This document shows, piece after piece, positions 39,627 to 47,837 of a stretch of DNA of 64,000 nt. The notes beneath the pieces are model-generated. The model searched no databases and was not told the DNA's origin. It saw nothing but the letters and a program-made list of their open reading frames with translations. Each line of letters begins with the position of its first letter. The first letter of the stretch is position 1. The translations under genes and the position numbers were made by a program. The DNA is taken from the NCBI RefSeq assembly GCF_028622115.1, contig NZ_CP097263.1, positions 5,952,001-6,016,000 on the forward strand, given 5' to 3'. The DNA is from Kutzneria chonburiensis (GTDB taxonomy: Bacteria > Actinomycetota > Actinomycetes > Mycobacteriales > Pseudonocardiaceae).

Positions 39627-40311
39627 CCAGGGCCCGTGCGGTCTGGCCGGCCTCGCTGGTGGTCGGGAAGCGGAACGCGAGGGTGTCGGACAGCGTCGGG
39701 GTCACGGTCAGCGACGACACGACTCGGCCGTCCAGCAGCAGCGCCAGCAGCACATCGTTGTTCTTCGGCGCCATCTCGGCCACGGTCCGGCTGCCGGCCG
39801 GGGTCAGTCGCACCCAGACCGTGCCGCCCTGCGCCGGGTCATCGCTGACGCCGTAGCTGATCTCGGCGATCTGGTCGGCGGTGAGCAGGGTCGGGGCCAG
39901 CACGGCGACCTTGTAGTCGGGCGCGCAGGCGGCCAGCGGCAGCTTCGGATCGTCCTCGCCGCGCATCGGGTTGTCCTGGAAGCAGTTCATGGTGTCGGCG
40001 GCATGCTTCTGCGCGGCCGGGTCGGTGGCCAGCGCCGGGTCCTGCCACGCCGCCTTGGCCGTCGCCGAGTCGTGGATCCCGTCCATTCGGGTGTTGGACT
40101 CCAGGAGCGCGGAGGTGTGGTACTTGTCGGCGACGAACAGCCGCACCTGGACCTGGTGCCGCGGAGCCGCCGCCTCGGGCGTCGCCGTCTCCCGAGGCGG
40201 GGCCGCTGTCGTCGGCGCGCTCAGCGCTTGGCCCGGAACCTGGATCTCGATGCCGACGGTGCACCCGCCGAGAGCCAGCAACACAATGATCAACAAAGCT
40301 CGGAAACGCAT
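39616..40311 (-). CDS. Lipoprotein with SecD P1-head-like domain, paralogue
   Basis: A 231-residue lipoprotein (lipobox LGGC, Cys17). The C-terminal half follows the same plan as the convergent neighbour: DDPKLPLAACAPDYKVAVLAP, VWVRLTPAGSRTVAEM, LLALLLDGRVVSSLTVTPTLSD, and AGQTARALVNH. Sequence identity is low but the order of elements is the same, so the pair probably arose by inverted duplication. Role unknown. Confidence 0.75.
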   Translation of the reverse strand: MRFRALLIIVLLALGGCTVGIEIQVPGQALSAPTTAAPPRETATPEAAAPRHQVQVRLFVADKYHTSALLESNTRMDGIHDSATAKAAWQDPALATDPAAQKHAADTMNCFQDNPMRGEDDPKLPLAACAPDYKVAVLAPTLLTADQIAEISYGVSDDPAQGGTVWVRLTPAGSRTVAEMAPKNNDVLLALLLDGRVVSSLTVTPTLSDTLAFRFPTTSEAGQTARALVNH

Positions 40312-40341
40312 GGCGAATCCCCCTTGACCTGGGATTCGCCA
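40311..40341 (-). terminator. Terminator between two minus-strand genes
   Basis: TGGCGAATCCC (40311-40321) and GGGATTCGCCA (40331-40341) form a perfect 11-bp stem with a 9-nt loop. It lies 19 bp past the GNAT stop and abuts the lipoprotein start codon. Confidence 0.75.
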
Positions 40342-40360
40342 CGCGCGCCCGTCGTGTTAC

Positions 40361-40876
40361 TCAGGTCGTGACCCAGTACCGGCGGATGCCGTCGCCGGCG
40401 AACTCCAGGACGCCGCCGTTGGCCTCGATCACGCCGCGGGAGCCGAGGTTGTCCTCGTCGCACGTGATCAACACGTGCTGGAGGCCCAGCTCACGGGCCT
40501 TGGGCAGCGCGGCCTTGAGCATCGCGGTGCCGTGCCCCTGCCGCCGGGCCGTCGGCCGCACGTCGAAACCGATGTGACCGCCCTTGCGGCGCAGCCGCTC
40601 GGTCAGCTCGTGCCGGATCGCGATCCGCGCCAGGTAGGTGTCGCCCTCGCACCACCACCAGGTCGTGCTGGGCACCTTGAGCGCCGTGGCCGACGCCGTC
40701 TGGAGGCTGGCGAGGAACGCCGGAAACGTCTCGGCTTCGGCCCACCGGCCGTCCCGGATCTCGTCGCCGACCATGGACTGGTCATGCCCCTGCCCGCGCC
40801 CCTCGGCCTGGAACTCGGCCATCGCCTCGGCGAAGGACGGCTGCATCAGGATTCCGGGTGCTGTGAGCTCTGGCAT
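40361..40876 (-). CDS. GNAT acetyltransferase
   Basis: A 171-residue GNAT protein with the acetyl-CoA-binding motif A (IGFDVRPTARRQGHGTAMLKAAL) and motif B region (LGLQHVLITCDEDNLGSRGVIEANGG). The substrate is unknown. The ATG giving MPELTAPGI is preferred. It is divergent from a VOC gene remnant. Confidence 0.86.
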   Translation of the reverse strand: MPELTAPGILMQPSFAEAMAEFQAEGRGQGHDQSMVGDEIRDGRWAEAETFPAFLASLQTASATALKVPSTTWWWCEGDTYLARIAIRHELTERLRRKGGHIGFDVRPTARRQGHGTAMLKAALPKARELGLQHVLITCDEDNLGSRGVIEANGGVLEFAGDGIRRYWVTT

Positions 40877-40950
40877 GGCCCCAGTGCAGCAGCAATGCCG
40901 GCCGTCATGCACCCGAATTCCGACGAGGCGATCATCGCGGTTCGATCGCC

Positions 40951-41049
40951 GAGCCGCCGGTGCTGCGGCCGTGGGGCATGTACGAGATGCGTCTGCGCGA
41001 TCCCGACGGCAACGTGCTCCGGGTCAGCTCGCCGCCTACCGGCAGGTAG
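40951..41049 (+). pseudogene. VOC/glyoxalase-superfamily C-terminal fragment
   Basis: A 32-codon stretch ending in TAG reads PVLRPWGMYEMRLRDPDGN followed by VLRVSSPPTGR, the standard C-terminal strand and DPDGN turn of a VOC (glyoxalase/bleomycin resistance) domain. The frame upstream has no start or fold within 100 bp, where the GNAT gene begins on the other strand. It is the tail of a deleted gene. Confidence 0.75.
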
Positions 41050-41059
41050 GGTTCGCGGC

Positions 41060-41785
41060 GTGACCGCCGAGCCACTGCCCCTGACCGGGGAACGCACCGT
41101 CCCGGGCATCCCGGAGGAAAATTACTGGTTCAGGCGCCATGAGGCGGCGTATCTGGCGCTGGCCCGGCACTGCACGGGCGCGACGGTGCTGGAGGCGGGC
41201 TGCGGCGAGGGATACGGCGCGGACCTGCTGGCCGGGGTGGCGGCTCGCGTCGTGGCGGTGGACTACGACCAGCTGACGGCGGCGCACGTGCGGCGGGCCT
41301 ATCCGCGGGTGCATACCGTGCGGGGCAACCTGGCGACGCTGCCGCTGGCCGACGAGTCGGTGGACGTGGTGGCCAACCTCCAGGTGATCGAGCATCTCTG
41401 GGACCAGCACGGGTTTCTGGTGGAGTGCCGGCGCGTGCTGCGGCCGGGCGGCCGGCTGCTGGTGACGACGCCGAACCGGATCACGTTCTCGCCGGGCCGG
41501 GACACGCCGCTGAATCCCTTCCACACCAGGGAATTGTCACCGTCCGAATTGGACTCACTGGTGCGCGGGGCCGGGTTCGAGGTCGAGTCGTTGCAGGGCC
41601 TGCGGCACGGTCCGGGCATCTCCGACACGATCATCGAACGGCAGGTCGCGGTGGTGCTCGGCGACGACGGCTGGCCGGACGACCTGCTGACGGAGGTCAA
41701 AGCCGTTGCCGCGGAGGACTTCGTGATCACGGGCGACGACCTGGACGGCAGCCTTGATCTCGTTGCGGTGGCGGTGAAACCGTGA
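41060..41785 (+). CDS. Class I SAM methyltransferase (Rv3030-like)
   Basis: A 241-residue Rossmann methyltransferase with motif I VLEAGCGEGYGADLL, acidic VVAVDYD, and the post-motif VVANLQVIEHLWD then LRPGGRLLVTTPNR. It heads a run with GH57 and GT4 genes in the order of mycobacterial Rv3030-Rv3031-Rv3032, linked to 6-O-methylglucose lipopolysaccharide. It may methylate the polysaccharide. The GTG start follows the VOC fragment by 10 bp with AGGTAGG between. Confidence 0.88.
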   Translation: MTAEPLPLTGERTVPGIPEENYWFRRHEAAYLALARHCTGATVLEAGCGEGYGADLLAGVAARVVAVDYDQLTAAHVRRAYPRVHTVRGNLATLPLADESVDVVANLQVIEHLWDQHGFLVECRRVLRPGGRLLVTTPNRITFSPGRDTPLNPFHTRELSPSELDSLVRGAGFEVESLQGLRHGPGISDTIIERQVAVVLGDDGWPDDLLTEVKAVAAEDFVITGDDLDGSLDLVAVAVKP

Positions 41786-43260
41786 CGGAGCAAGGAACCT
41801 TCTGTCTGGTCGTGCACAGTCACCTGCCCTGGCTGGCCCATCACGGCTCGTGGCCGGTCGGCGAGGAATGGCTCTACCAGGCCTGGGCACACTCCTACCT
41901 TCCGGTCGTCGATCTGCTGGAACGCTATGCGGCGCAAGGAAAGCGGGACATGCTGACGCTCGGCGTGACGCCGGTGCTGGCCGCCCAGCTGGACGATCCG
42001 TACTGCCTGCGGGCCTTTCACGACTGGCTCGGCAACTGGCAGCTGCGGGCCGACTTCGCCGCCACCCGGTGGACCGACCCACTGCTGAAGGACCTGGCCG
42101 CGGCCGAGCACCGGGCTTCGGCGAAAGCGTTGCGGGACTTCGAAACCAAGTGGCGGCACGGGTTCTCGCCGGTCCTTCGCGGACTGGTCGACAACGGCGT
42201 GATCGAGCTGCTCGGCGGCCCGGCCATGCACCCCTTCCAGCCGCTGCTGGATCCCCGTATCCGCCGCTTCTCCTTGGAGACAGGACTTTCCGACACCCAG
42301 CACCGCATCGGCCATCGGCCGGCCGGCATCTGGGCGCCGGAATGCGGGTTTTCCCCTGGCATGGAGGAGGGTTACGCCGCCGCCGGCGTGCAGCGGTTCC
42401 TGGTGGACGGTCCGGCGCTGCACGGCGACACGGCCGCGGCGCGCACGGTCGGCGACAGCGACGTGGTCTGCTTCGGCCGCGATCTCGAGGTCACCTACCG
42501 GGTGTGGTCGCCGAAGGCCGGCTACCCCGGCGATCCGGTGTACCGGGACTTCCACACCTACGACCACCCGTCCGGCCTGAAGCCGTCGCGGGTGACCGGC
42601 AAGAACGTGCCGCCGGAGCAGAAACGGCCGTACGAGCCGGAATTGGCCGCCGCCGCGGTGCAGCGGCACGCCGCCGACTTCGTCGACACGGTGGTGCACA
42701 GGCTGCGTTCGCTGCCGGGGCGGGGGCTCGTCGTCGCCGCGTACGACACCGAGCTGTTCGGGCACTGGTGGCACGAGGGGCCGGCCTGGCTCGACGCCGT
42801 GCTGACCGCCTTACCCGAGGCCGGCGTGCGGGTCACCACGCTGCAAGGCGCGCTGGAGGCCGGGCATCTGGGCGGCCCGATCGACCTGCCGGCGTCGTCG
42901 TGGGGCTCGGGCAAGGACTGGCGGGTCTGGGACGGCGAGCAGGTGGCCGACATGGTCGACGCCAACGCACGGTTGCAGCGCACGCTGCTGGACACGCTGC
43001 GCCCCAGCGATGTCCGTGATCCGGTCAACGACCAGCTGCTGCGCGAGGCGCTGCTGGCGCTGTCCAGCGACTGGGCGTTCATGGTCACCAAGGACTCGGC
43101 CGCCGACTACGCCCGGCACCGCGCGTCAACCCATGCCGACGGGTTTTCCCACCTGGCGGACCTGATTCGCCTGGGAGCTCGGGACAAAGCGGCCGATATC
43201 GCCGCTGAGCTGCGCGTTCGGGACGGCCTGTTCGGAACTCTAGACGCAAGACGGTGGTGA
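41782..43260 (+). CDS. GH57 alpha-1,4-glucan branching enzyme
   Basis: A 492-residue GH57 protein with the first motif HSHLPWL (12-18), the nucleophile Glu187 in WAPECGF and the acid/base Asp322 in YDTELFGHWW, followed by a DUF1957-type helical C-terminal domain. The family includes the branching enzyme of mycobacterial methylglucose lipopolysaccharide (Rv3031). The GTG start overlaps the methyltransferase stop by 4 nt. It should branch an alpha-1,4-glucan made by the nearby GT4. Confidence 0.93.
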   Translation: MTEQGTFCLVVHSHLPWLAHHGSWPVGEEWLYQAWAHSYLPVVDLLERYAAQGKRDMLTLGVTPVLAAQLDDPYCLRAFHDWLGNWQLRADFAATRWTDPLLKDLAAAEHRASAKALRDFETKWRHGFSPVLRGLVDNGVIELLGGPAMHPFQPLLDPRIRRFSLETGLSDTQHRIGHRPAGIWAPECGFSPGMEEGYAAAGVQRFLVDGPALHGDTAAARTVGDSDVVCFGRDLEVTYRVWSPKAGYPGDPVYRDFHTYDHPSGLKPSRVTGKNVPPEQKRPYEPELAAAAVQRHAADFVDTVVHRLRSLPGRGLVVAAYDTELFGHWWHEGPAWLDAVLTALPEAGVRVTTLQGALEAGHLGGPIDLPASSWGSGKDWRVWDGEQVADMVDANARLQRTLLDTLRPSDVRDPVNDQLLREALLALSSDWAFMVTKDSAADYARHRASTHADGFSHLADLIRLGARDKAADIAAELRVRDGLFGTLDARRW

Positions 43261-43291
43261 CAGCCGGGCCTTGCCGCTAGGTTCACCGTTC

Positions 43292-44536
43292 GTGTCCAAA
43301 TCCGCACGCACGGTGCTAGTCGCTGCCCTCGTCGCCGCGACCCTGCCCGCCACCGCGGCGGTCGCCGCCGCCACGCCCCTGCTTCCGTTGCAGCGCACCG
43401 CCGTCCAGCCCGCGCCGCTGCCCACCGACCAGTGCCTGGCCAAGCTGTCCCGACACTGCTACTCGCCGGCCCAGCTGCTGGCCGCCTACGACGTGAATCC
43501 GTTGCACGCCAAGGGAATCACCGGCAAGGGCCGGACCATCGTGATCGTCGACTCGTTCGGCTCGCCGACCATCCAGCACGACCTGGAGGTGTTCGACAAG
43601 CAGTTCGGCCTGCCCGACACCCAGGTCGAGGTGCTCAAGTGGGGCGAGGTGCCGCCGTTCGACCCGACCAACGACGACCAGACCGGTTGGGCCGGCGAGA
43701 GCACGCTCGACGTCGAGTCGGCGCACGCCATCGCCCCTGGCGCCAAGATCGTCCTGGTCGAGACCGGCGTCTCCGAGACCGAGGGCCCGGTCGGCGTGCC
43801 GGAGATGATGAGCGCGATCAACCACCTGGTCAACGCCGGTGACGGCGACGTCGTGTCGATGAGCTGGGCCACCGGCGAGCGGCACTTCCCCGGCTACGAG
43901 GTCGGCGACTACACCTCGCTGACCAGCCTGCGCTACGCCTTCCAGAACGCCGCCCGGCATGGCGTCACGCTGACCGCCAGCTCCGGCGACGGCGGCGGCG
44001 CGCAGGCCGGCTCCGGCGGGCTGTGGCCGTCGTCCGACCCGCTCGTCACGGCCATCGGCGGCACCCATCTCGACCTCGACAACACCGGCAAGCGGCTGGC
44101 CGCCGACAGCGCGTGGAAGGGCAGCGGCGGCTACGTGTCGCAGGTCTTCGACCGTCCCGCATACCAGAACGCGGTGAAGTCGGTCGTCGGGGCCAAGCGC
44201 GGCACCCCCGACATCAGCATGGACGCCGACCCCGACGGCGGCCTGTGGATCTACTCCAGCTACGACAGCCAGCCCGGTTGGTGGCTCGGCGGCGGCACCA
44301 GCCAGTCCTCGCCGCTGTTCGCCGGCGTCGTCGCGCTGGCCGACCAGGCCGTCGGGCACCGACTCGGGCAGATCGACAACGACATCTACCGGCTCTACGC
44401 CCGGCACGCCGCCGGCCTGGTCGACGTGACGACCGGGCAGACCGGGACCAACGGCTATCCGGCGGTGCCCGGCTACGACCACGCCACCGGTGTCGGCACC
44501 CTGGACGTGGCGAAGTTCGTGTCCGAACTGCACTAG
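43292..44536 (+). CDS. Secreted sedolisin (S53) protease
   Basis: A signal peptide of about 27 residues is followed directly by the S53 catalytic domain. The catalytic residues are Glu136 and Asp140 (GESTLDVE), oxyanion Asp233 (SSGD) and Ser337 (GGTSQSSP). The usual 150-200 residue activation prodomain is absent. Most sedolisins act at acidic pH. The gene interrupts the polysaccharide run and a KstR-like site overlaps its stop codon. Confidence 0.92.
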   Translation: MSKSARTVLVAALVAATLPATAAVAAATPLLPLQRTAVQPAPLPTDQCLAKLSRHCYSPAQLLAAYDVNPLHAKGITGKGRTIVIVDSFGSPTIQHDLEVFDKQFGLPDTQVEVLKWGEVPPFDPTNDDQTGWAGESTLDVESAHAIAPGAKIVLVETGVSETEGPVGVPEMMSAINHLVNAGDGDVVSMSWATGERHFPGYEVGDYTSLTSLRYAFQNAARHGVTLTASSGDGGGAQAGSGGLWPSSDPLVTAIGGTHLDLDNTGKRLAADSAWKGSGGYVSQVFDRPAYQNAVKSVVGAKRGTPDISMDADPDGGLWIYSSYDSQPGWWLGGGTSQSSPLFAGVVALADQAVGHRLGQIDNDIYRLYARHAAGLVDVTTGQTGTNGYPAVPGYDHATGVGTLDVAKFVSELH

Positions 44537-44547
44537 AACACGTTCTA
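44534..44547. promoter_or_regulatory. KstR-like palindrome
   Basis: TAGAACACGTTCTA is a perfect palindrome with a 2-bp centre and fits the known KstR consensus TnnAACnnGTTnnA. The first three bases are the protease stop codon. It lies 73 bp before the GT4 start. A terminator hairpin stands between it and GT4. Confidence 0.5.
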
Positions 44548-44565
44548 ACGAGGTGATTCGGGTCA

Positions 44566-44593
44566 ACCGGGGCTACCGCCGAGTAGCCCCGGT
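44566..44593 (+). terminator. Terminator after the sedolisin gene
   Basis: ACCGGGGCTAC and GTAGCCCCGGT form a perfect 11-bp stem with a 6-nt loop 30 bp past the protease stop. There is no T tract. Confidence 0.75.
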
Positions 44594-44619
44594 CCCGGAC
44601 ATGGCAGGATCCCCTGGTC

Positions 44620-45870
44620 ATGCGGATCCTGATGCTGTCCTGGGAGTACCCGCCGGTCGTGGTCGGCGGGCTGGGCCGGCACGTGCACGCGCTGGCCCGT
44701 CAGCTCGGGCAGCAGGGCCACGAGGTGGTCGTGCTGTGCCGGCAGCCGACGGGCAGCGACGCGTCGACCAACCCGACCTCGGATTTCACCGCCGACGGCG
44801 TGCGGGTGATCAGGATCGCCGAGGACCCGCCGCACCTGGTGTTCGAGCGCGACCTGGTGGCGTGGACGCTGGCCATGGGCCACGGCATGATCCGCGAGGG
44901 CCTGCGGCTGCTGCGCACGTGGCGGCCCGATGTCGTGCACGCCCACGACTGGCTGGTGACGCATCCGGCCGTCGCGCTGTGCGAGGCCGCCGAGGTGCCG
45001 CTGGTGGCGACCGTCCACGCCACCGAGGCCGGCCGGCACAGCGGTTGGCTGTCCCAGCCGCTGAACCAGCAGGTCCACTCCGTGGAGTGGTGGCTGGCCA
45101 ACCGCGCCGACAGCCTGATCACGTGCTCGGCCGCGATGCGGGGTGAGGTCACCCACCTGTTCGACGTCGACCCGGACACGATCACCGTGCTGCACAACGG
45201 GATCGAGCCTCGGGGCTGGCGGGTTCGCCCGGCCGAGGTCGCCGCCGCTCGGGAACGGCACGGGTCGGTCGACGCCCCGCTGCTGCTGTTCTTCGGGCGT
45301 CTGGAATGGGAGAAGGGCGTCCAGGACCTGATCGCCGGCCTGGCCCGGATCCGCCGCAGCCATCCCGGCACGCGGCTGGTGGTGGCCGGCACCGGGAGCC
45401 ACGACAAATGGCTGGCCGACCAGGCCCGCAAGCACCGGGTCCTGCGGGCCGTCGAGTTCGCCGGGCACCTCTCCGACCGTGAGCTCGCCGCCGTGCTCGC
45501 CGCCGCCGACGCCGTCGTGCTGCCCAGCCGCTACGAGCCCTTCGGCATCGTCGCCCTGGAGGCCGCCGCCGCCGGCACTCCCCTGGTCGCCTCCACCGCC
45601 GGCGGTCTCGGCGAGGTCGTCGTCGACGGCCGTACGGGATCGTCCTTCGCCCCCGCCGACGTCGACGGCCTCACCGCCGCCGTCCGTGGCGTGTTGGACG
45701 ACCCCGCCGCCGCCCAGCGCCGCGCTCGCGCCGCCAAGGCCCGCCTCGGCACGGATTTCGACTGGGGCCGCATCGCCGCCGGCACCGTGGAGGTCTACGC
45801 GGAGGCCCGCATCCGCGACCACGGCGTCCTGGCCCGCCCCAAGATCGCCACCGGCAACGCCTTCCACTGA
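44620..45870 (+). CDS. GT4 alpha-glucosyltransferase (Rv3032-like)
   Basis: A GT-B glycosyltransferase of 416 residues with the glycogen-synthase-like start MRILMLSWEYPPVVVGGLGRHV, the donor-site FFGRLEWEKGV, and the EX7E motif in EPFGIVALEAAAAGTP. Rv3032, its mycobacterial relative, extends the alpha-1,4-glucan of methylglucose lipopolysaccharide and contributes to glycogen. The gene ends exactly where a family B inverted repeat begins. Confidence 0.92.
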   Translation: MRILMLSWEYPPVVVGGLGRHVHALARQLGQQGHEVVVLCRQPTGSDASTNPTSDFTADGVRVIRIAEDPPHLVFERDLVAWTLAMGHGMIREGLRLLRTWRPDVVHAHDWLVTHPAVALCEAAEVPLVATVHATEAGRHSGWLSQPLNQQVHSVEWWLANRADSLITCSAAMRGEVTHLFDVDPDTITVLHNGIEPRGWRVRPAEVAAARERHGSVDAPLLLFFGRLEWEKGVQDLIAGLARIRRSHPGTRLVVAGTGSHDKWLADQARKHRVLRAVEFAGHLSDRELAAVLAAADAVVLPSRYEPFGIVALEAAAAGTPLVASTAGGLGEVVVDGRTGSSFAPADVDGLTAAVRGVLDDPAAAQRRARAAKARLGTDFDWGRIAAGTVEVYAEARIRDHGVLARPKIATGNAFH

Positions 45871-45957
45871 ACCCCGGCGAGTCCCGCTCAGCGTCACACC
45901 GAATGTATGAAACCGATTCGTATTTTCGGTGTGACGCTAAACGGGACTCGCGGGGGT
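45871..45957. repeat. Family B gene-end inverted repeat, complete copy
   Basis: Core arms 45878-45903 and 45925-45950 pair at 24 of 26 positions and pairing extends to both ends. The element fills the whole gap between the convergent GT4 and acyltransferase stops, and its last base is the first base of the acyltransferase stop. The right arm matches 12996-13028 at 32 of 33 positions. It should terminate transcription both ways. Confidence 0.88.
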
Positions 45958-46706
45958 CAGGAGCCTTCGGTCAATGTTTGTTGGAGGGCCTCGTCGGCCT
46001 TGCGGGCCATGTCGGCGATGGCGGCGCGGCGTTCGGCGTCTGCGTCGTAGTCGGCGCGGCGGTCCCGGACGACGCGGGCCGGTGTGCCGACGGCGATGGA
46101 GTAGTCGGGGATGTCGCCGCGGGCCACGGCGTGGGCGCCGAGCACGCAGCCGCGGCCTATGCGCGTGCCGCGAAGGACGCTCGTCTTCACGCCGAGCCAG
46201 CAGTCCGGACCGATGCGCACGGGCGACTTCACGATGCCCTGGTCCTTGATCGGCAGCGTGATGTCGGCGACCACGTGGTCGAAGTCGCAGACGTAGACCC
46301 AGTCCGCGACCAGCGTCGCGGCGCCGATCTCGACGTCCAGGTAGCAGTTGACGGTGTTGTCCTTGCCGAACACGACCTTGTCGCCGATGCGCAGCGAGCC
46401 CTCGTGGCAGCGGATGGAGTTGCCGTCGCCGATGTGCACCCAGCGGCCGACCTCGAGCCGGCCGTAGCCGGGCCGGCAGTGCAGCTCCACGTTCTTGCCG
46501 AAGAACACCATCCCGCGCAGGACCACGTGCGGATTGGCCAGCCGGAACTTGAACAGCCGCCAGTACCGCACCAGGTACCAGGGCGTGTAGGCCCGGTGCC
46601 GCAGCATCCAGCGCAGCGACGCCACGGTCAGGAACCGCGCCTGCTCGGGGTCGCGCCGGCGGGCGCGGCGCCGCGACGCCAGCGATGCGCCCCACATGCT
46701 CGTCAT
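45957..46706 (-). CDS. Hexapeptide-repeat acyltransferase (OctT-like)
   Basis: A 249-residue left-handed beta-helix acyltransferase with hexapeptide turns (LEVGRWVHIGDGNSIRCHEGSLRIGDKVVFGKDN and IGPDCWLGVKTSVLRGTRIGRGCVLG). It resembles Rv3034c, the octanoyltransferase of the mycobacterial methylglucose lipopolysaccharide pathway, in context and fold. I take the ATG 12 bp from the divergent hydrolase start; a second ATG three codons in is possible. Confidence 0.82.
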   Translation of the reverse strand: MTSMWGASLASRRRARRRDPEQARFLTVASLRWMLRHRAYTPWYLVRYWRLFKFRLANPHVVLRGMVFFGKNVELHCRPGYGRLEVGRWVHIGDGNSIRCHEGSLRIGDKVVFGKDNTVNCYLDVEIGAATLVADWVYVCDFDHVVADITLPIKDQGIVKSPVRIGPDCWLGVKTSVLRGTRIGRGCVLGAHAVARGDIPDYSIAVGTPARVVRDRRADYDADAERRAAIADMARKADEALQQTLTEGS

Positions 46707-46718
46707 ACGCTGCACCTT

Positions 46719-47654
46719 ATGACGCCACTGATCATCGACACCGACCCAGGCATCGACGACGCCTTCGCCATCGCGCTGGCGGCCGGCAGCCCCGAGGTCG
46801 ACCTGCTCGCGGTGACCACGGTCTTCGGCAACGTGGCGCTGTCCCACACCACCCGCAACGCCTTGCGCCTGCTGGAGCTCTGCGGCCGGTCCGACGTGCC
46901 CGTGGCCGCCGGGGCCGAGCGTCCGCTCGTGCACCCCGTGCCCCACCGCGCCAGCGAGGTGCACGGCGGCGACGGCCTCTCCGGCGCCGCCGACACCCTG
47001 CCGCCCGCCACGCACGAGGTCGGCGGCCGGCACGCCGTCACGCTCATGGCCGACCTGCTGCGCCAGGCCGTCGAGCCCGTCACCATCGCCCCGATCGGCC
47101 CGATGACCAACGTGGCGCTGCTCCTCGCCCTGCACCCCGAGCTCAAGCCGAAGATCGGTCGCATCGTCGCCATGGGCGGCGGCGTGCGGGGCGGCAACAC
47201 CACCGCCGCCGCCGAATTCAACGTCTGGAGCGATCCAGAAGCGGCCCACCGGGTGCTCTCCGAGGAGGACGTCCCCACCGTCCTCGTTCCCCTCGACCTC
47301 ACCCACCGCTGCGCCGTCGACGCCGCTTGGCTCGCTCGCCTCGCCGCCGGCGGCCGCATCGCCCAGGGCCTGCACGCCCTCACGCCTTCGTACGTCGCCA
47401 CCTACCGCCGCATGCTCGGCGAGGACGGCATGGTCCTGCACGACGCCGTCGCCCTCGCCGAGGCCATCTCGCCCGGCATCCTCCGCACCACCGCTTGTGC
47501 CGTCGAGGTCGACTGCTCCCACGGCCCCGGCCGCGGCGCCACGATCGTCGACCTTCGACACCACCTGCCGACCACCCGCCGCCGCGTCGACGTCGCCCTC
47601 GACGCCGACACCACCGCCATCGGCGAATTCGTCCTCAGCCGCATCCTGGGCTGA
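46719..47654 (+). CDS. Ribonucleoside hydrolase (IU-NH family)
   Basis: A 311-residue inosine-uridine nucleoside hydrolase. The N-terminal calcium site DTDPGIDDA, the PIGPMTNVA segment, MGGGVRGGNTTAAAEFNVWSDPEAA and the late His in VLHDAVALA are present. It cleaves the N-glycosidic bond of nucleosides for purine or pyrimidine salvage. The start is 12 bp from the divergent acyltransferase start, and the context CACCTTATG lacks a ribosome site, suggesting a leaderless transcript. Confidence 0.92.
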   Translation: MTPLIIDTDPGIDDAFAIALAAGSPEVDLLAVTTVFGNVALSHTTRNALRLLELCGRSDVPVAAGAERPLVHPVPHRASEVHGGDGLSGAADTLPPATHEVGGRHAVTLMADLLRQAVEPVTIAPIGPMTNVALLLALHPELKPKIGRIVAMGGGVRGGNTTAAAEFNVWSDPEAAHRVLSEEDVPTVLVPLDLTHRCAVDAAWLARLAAGGRIAQGLHALTPSYVATYRRMLGEDGMVLHDAVALAEAISPGILRTTACAVEVDCSHGPGRGATIVDLRHHLPTTRRRVDVALDADTTAIGEFVLSRILG

Positions 47655-47837
47655 GCCCCGAGCTGCGGTCATGTGGTTGTTCGTTCAAATTCCGGTGCTT
47701 ACCCGGTCAGCCCGGCCACCGCTGGCCGCGCCCGCCGCTAGCGTGAAAGGGAAAGCCGAATTCCGCTGAGCACAAGACATTGATGCGGTGCCGCGCGCCG
47801 CCGAACAGCACCCGAGGGTTCGACGGGAAGGATGCGC

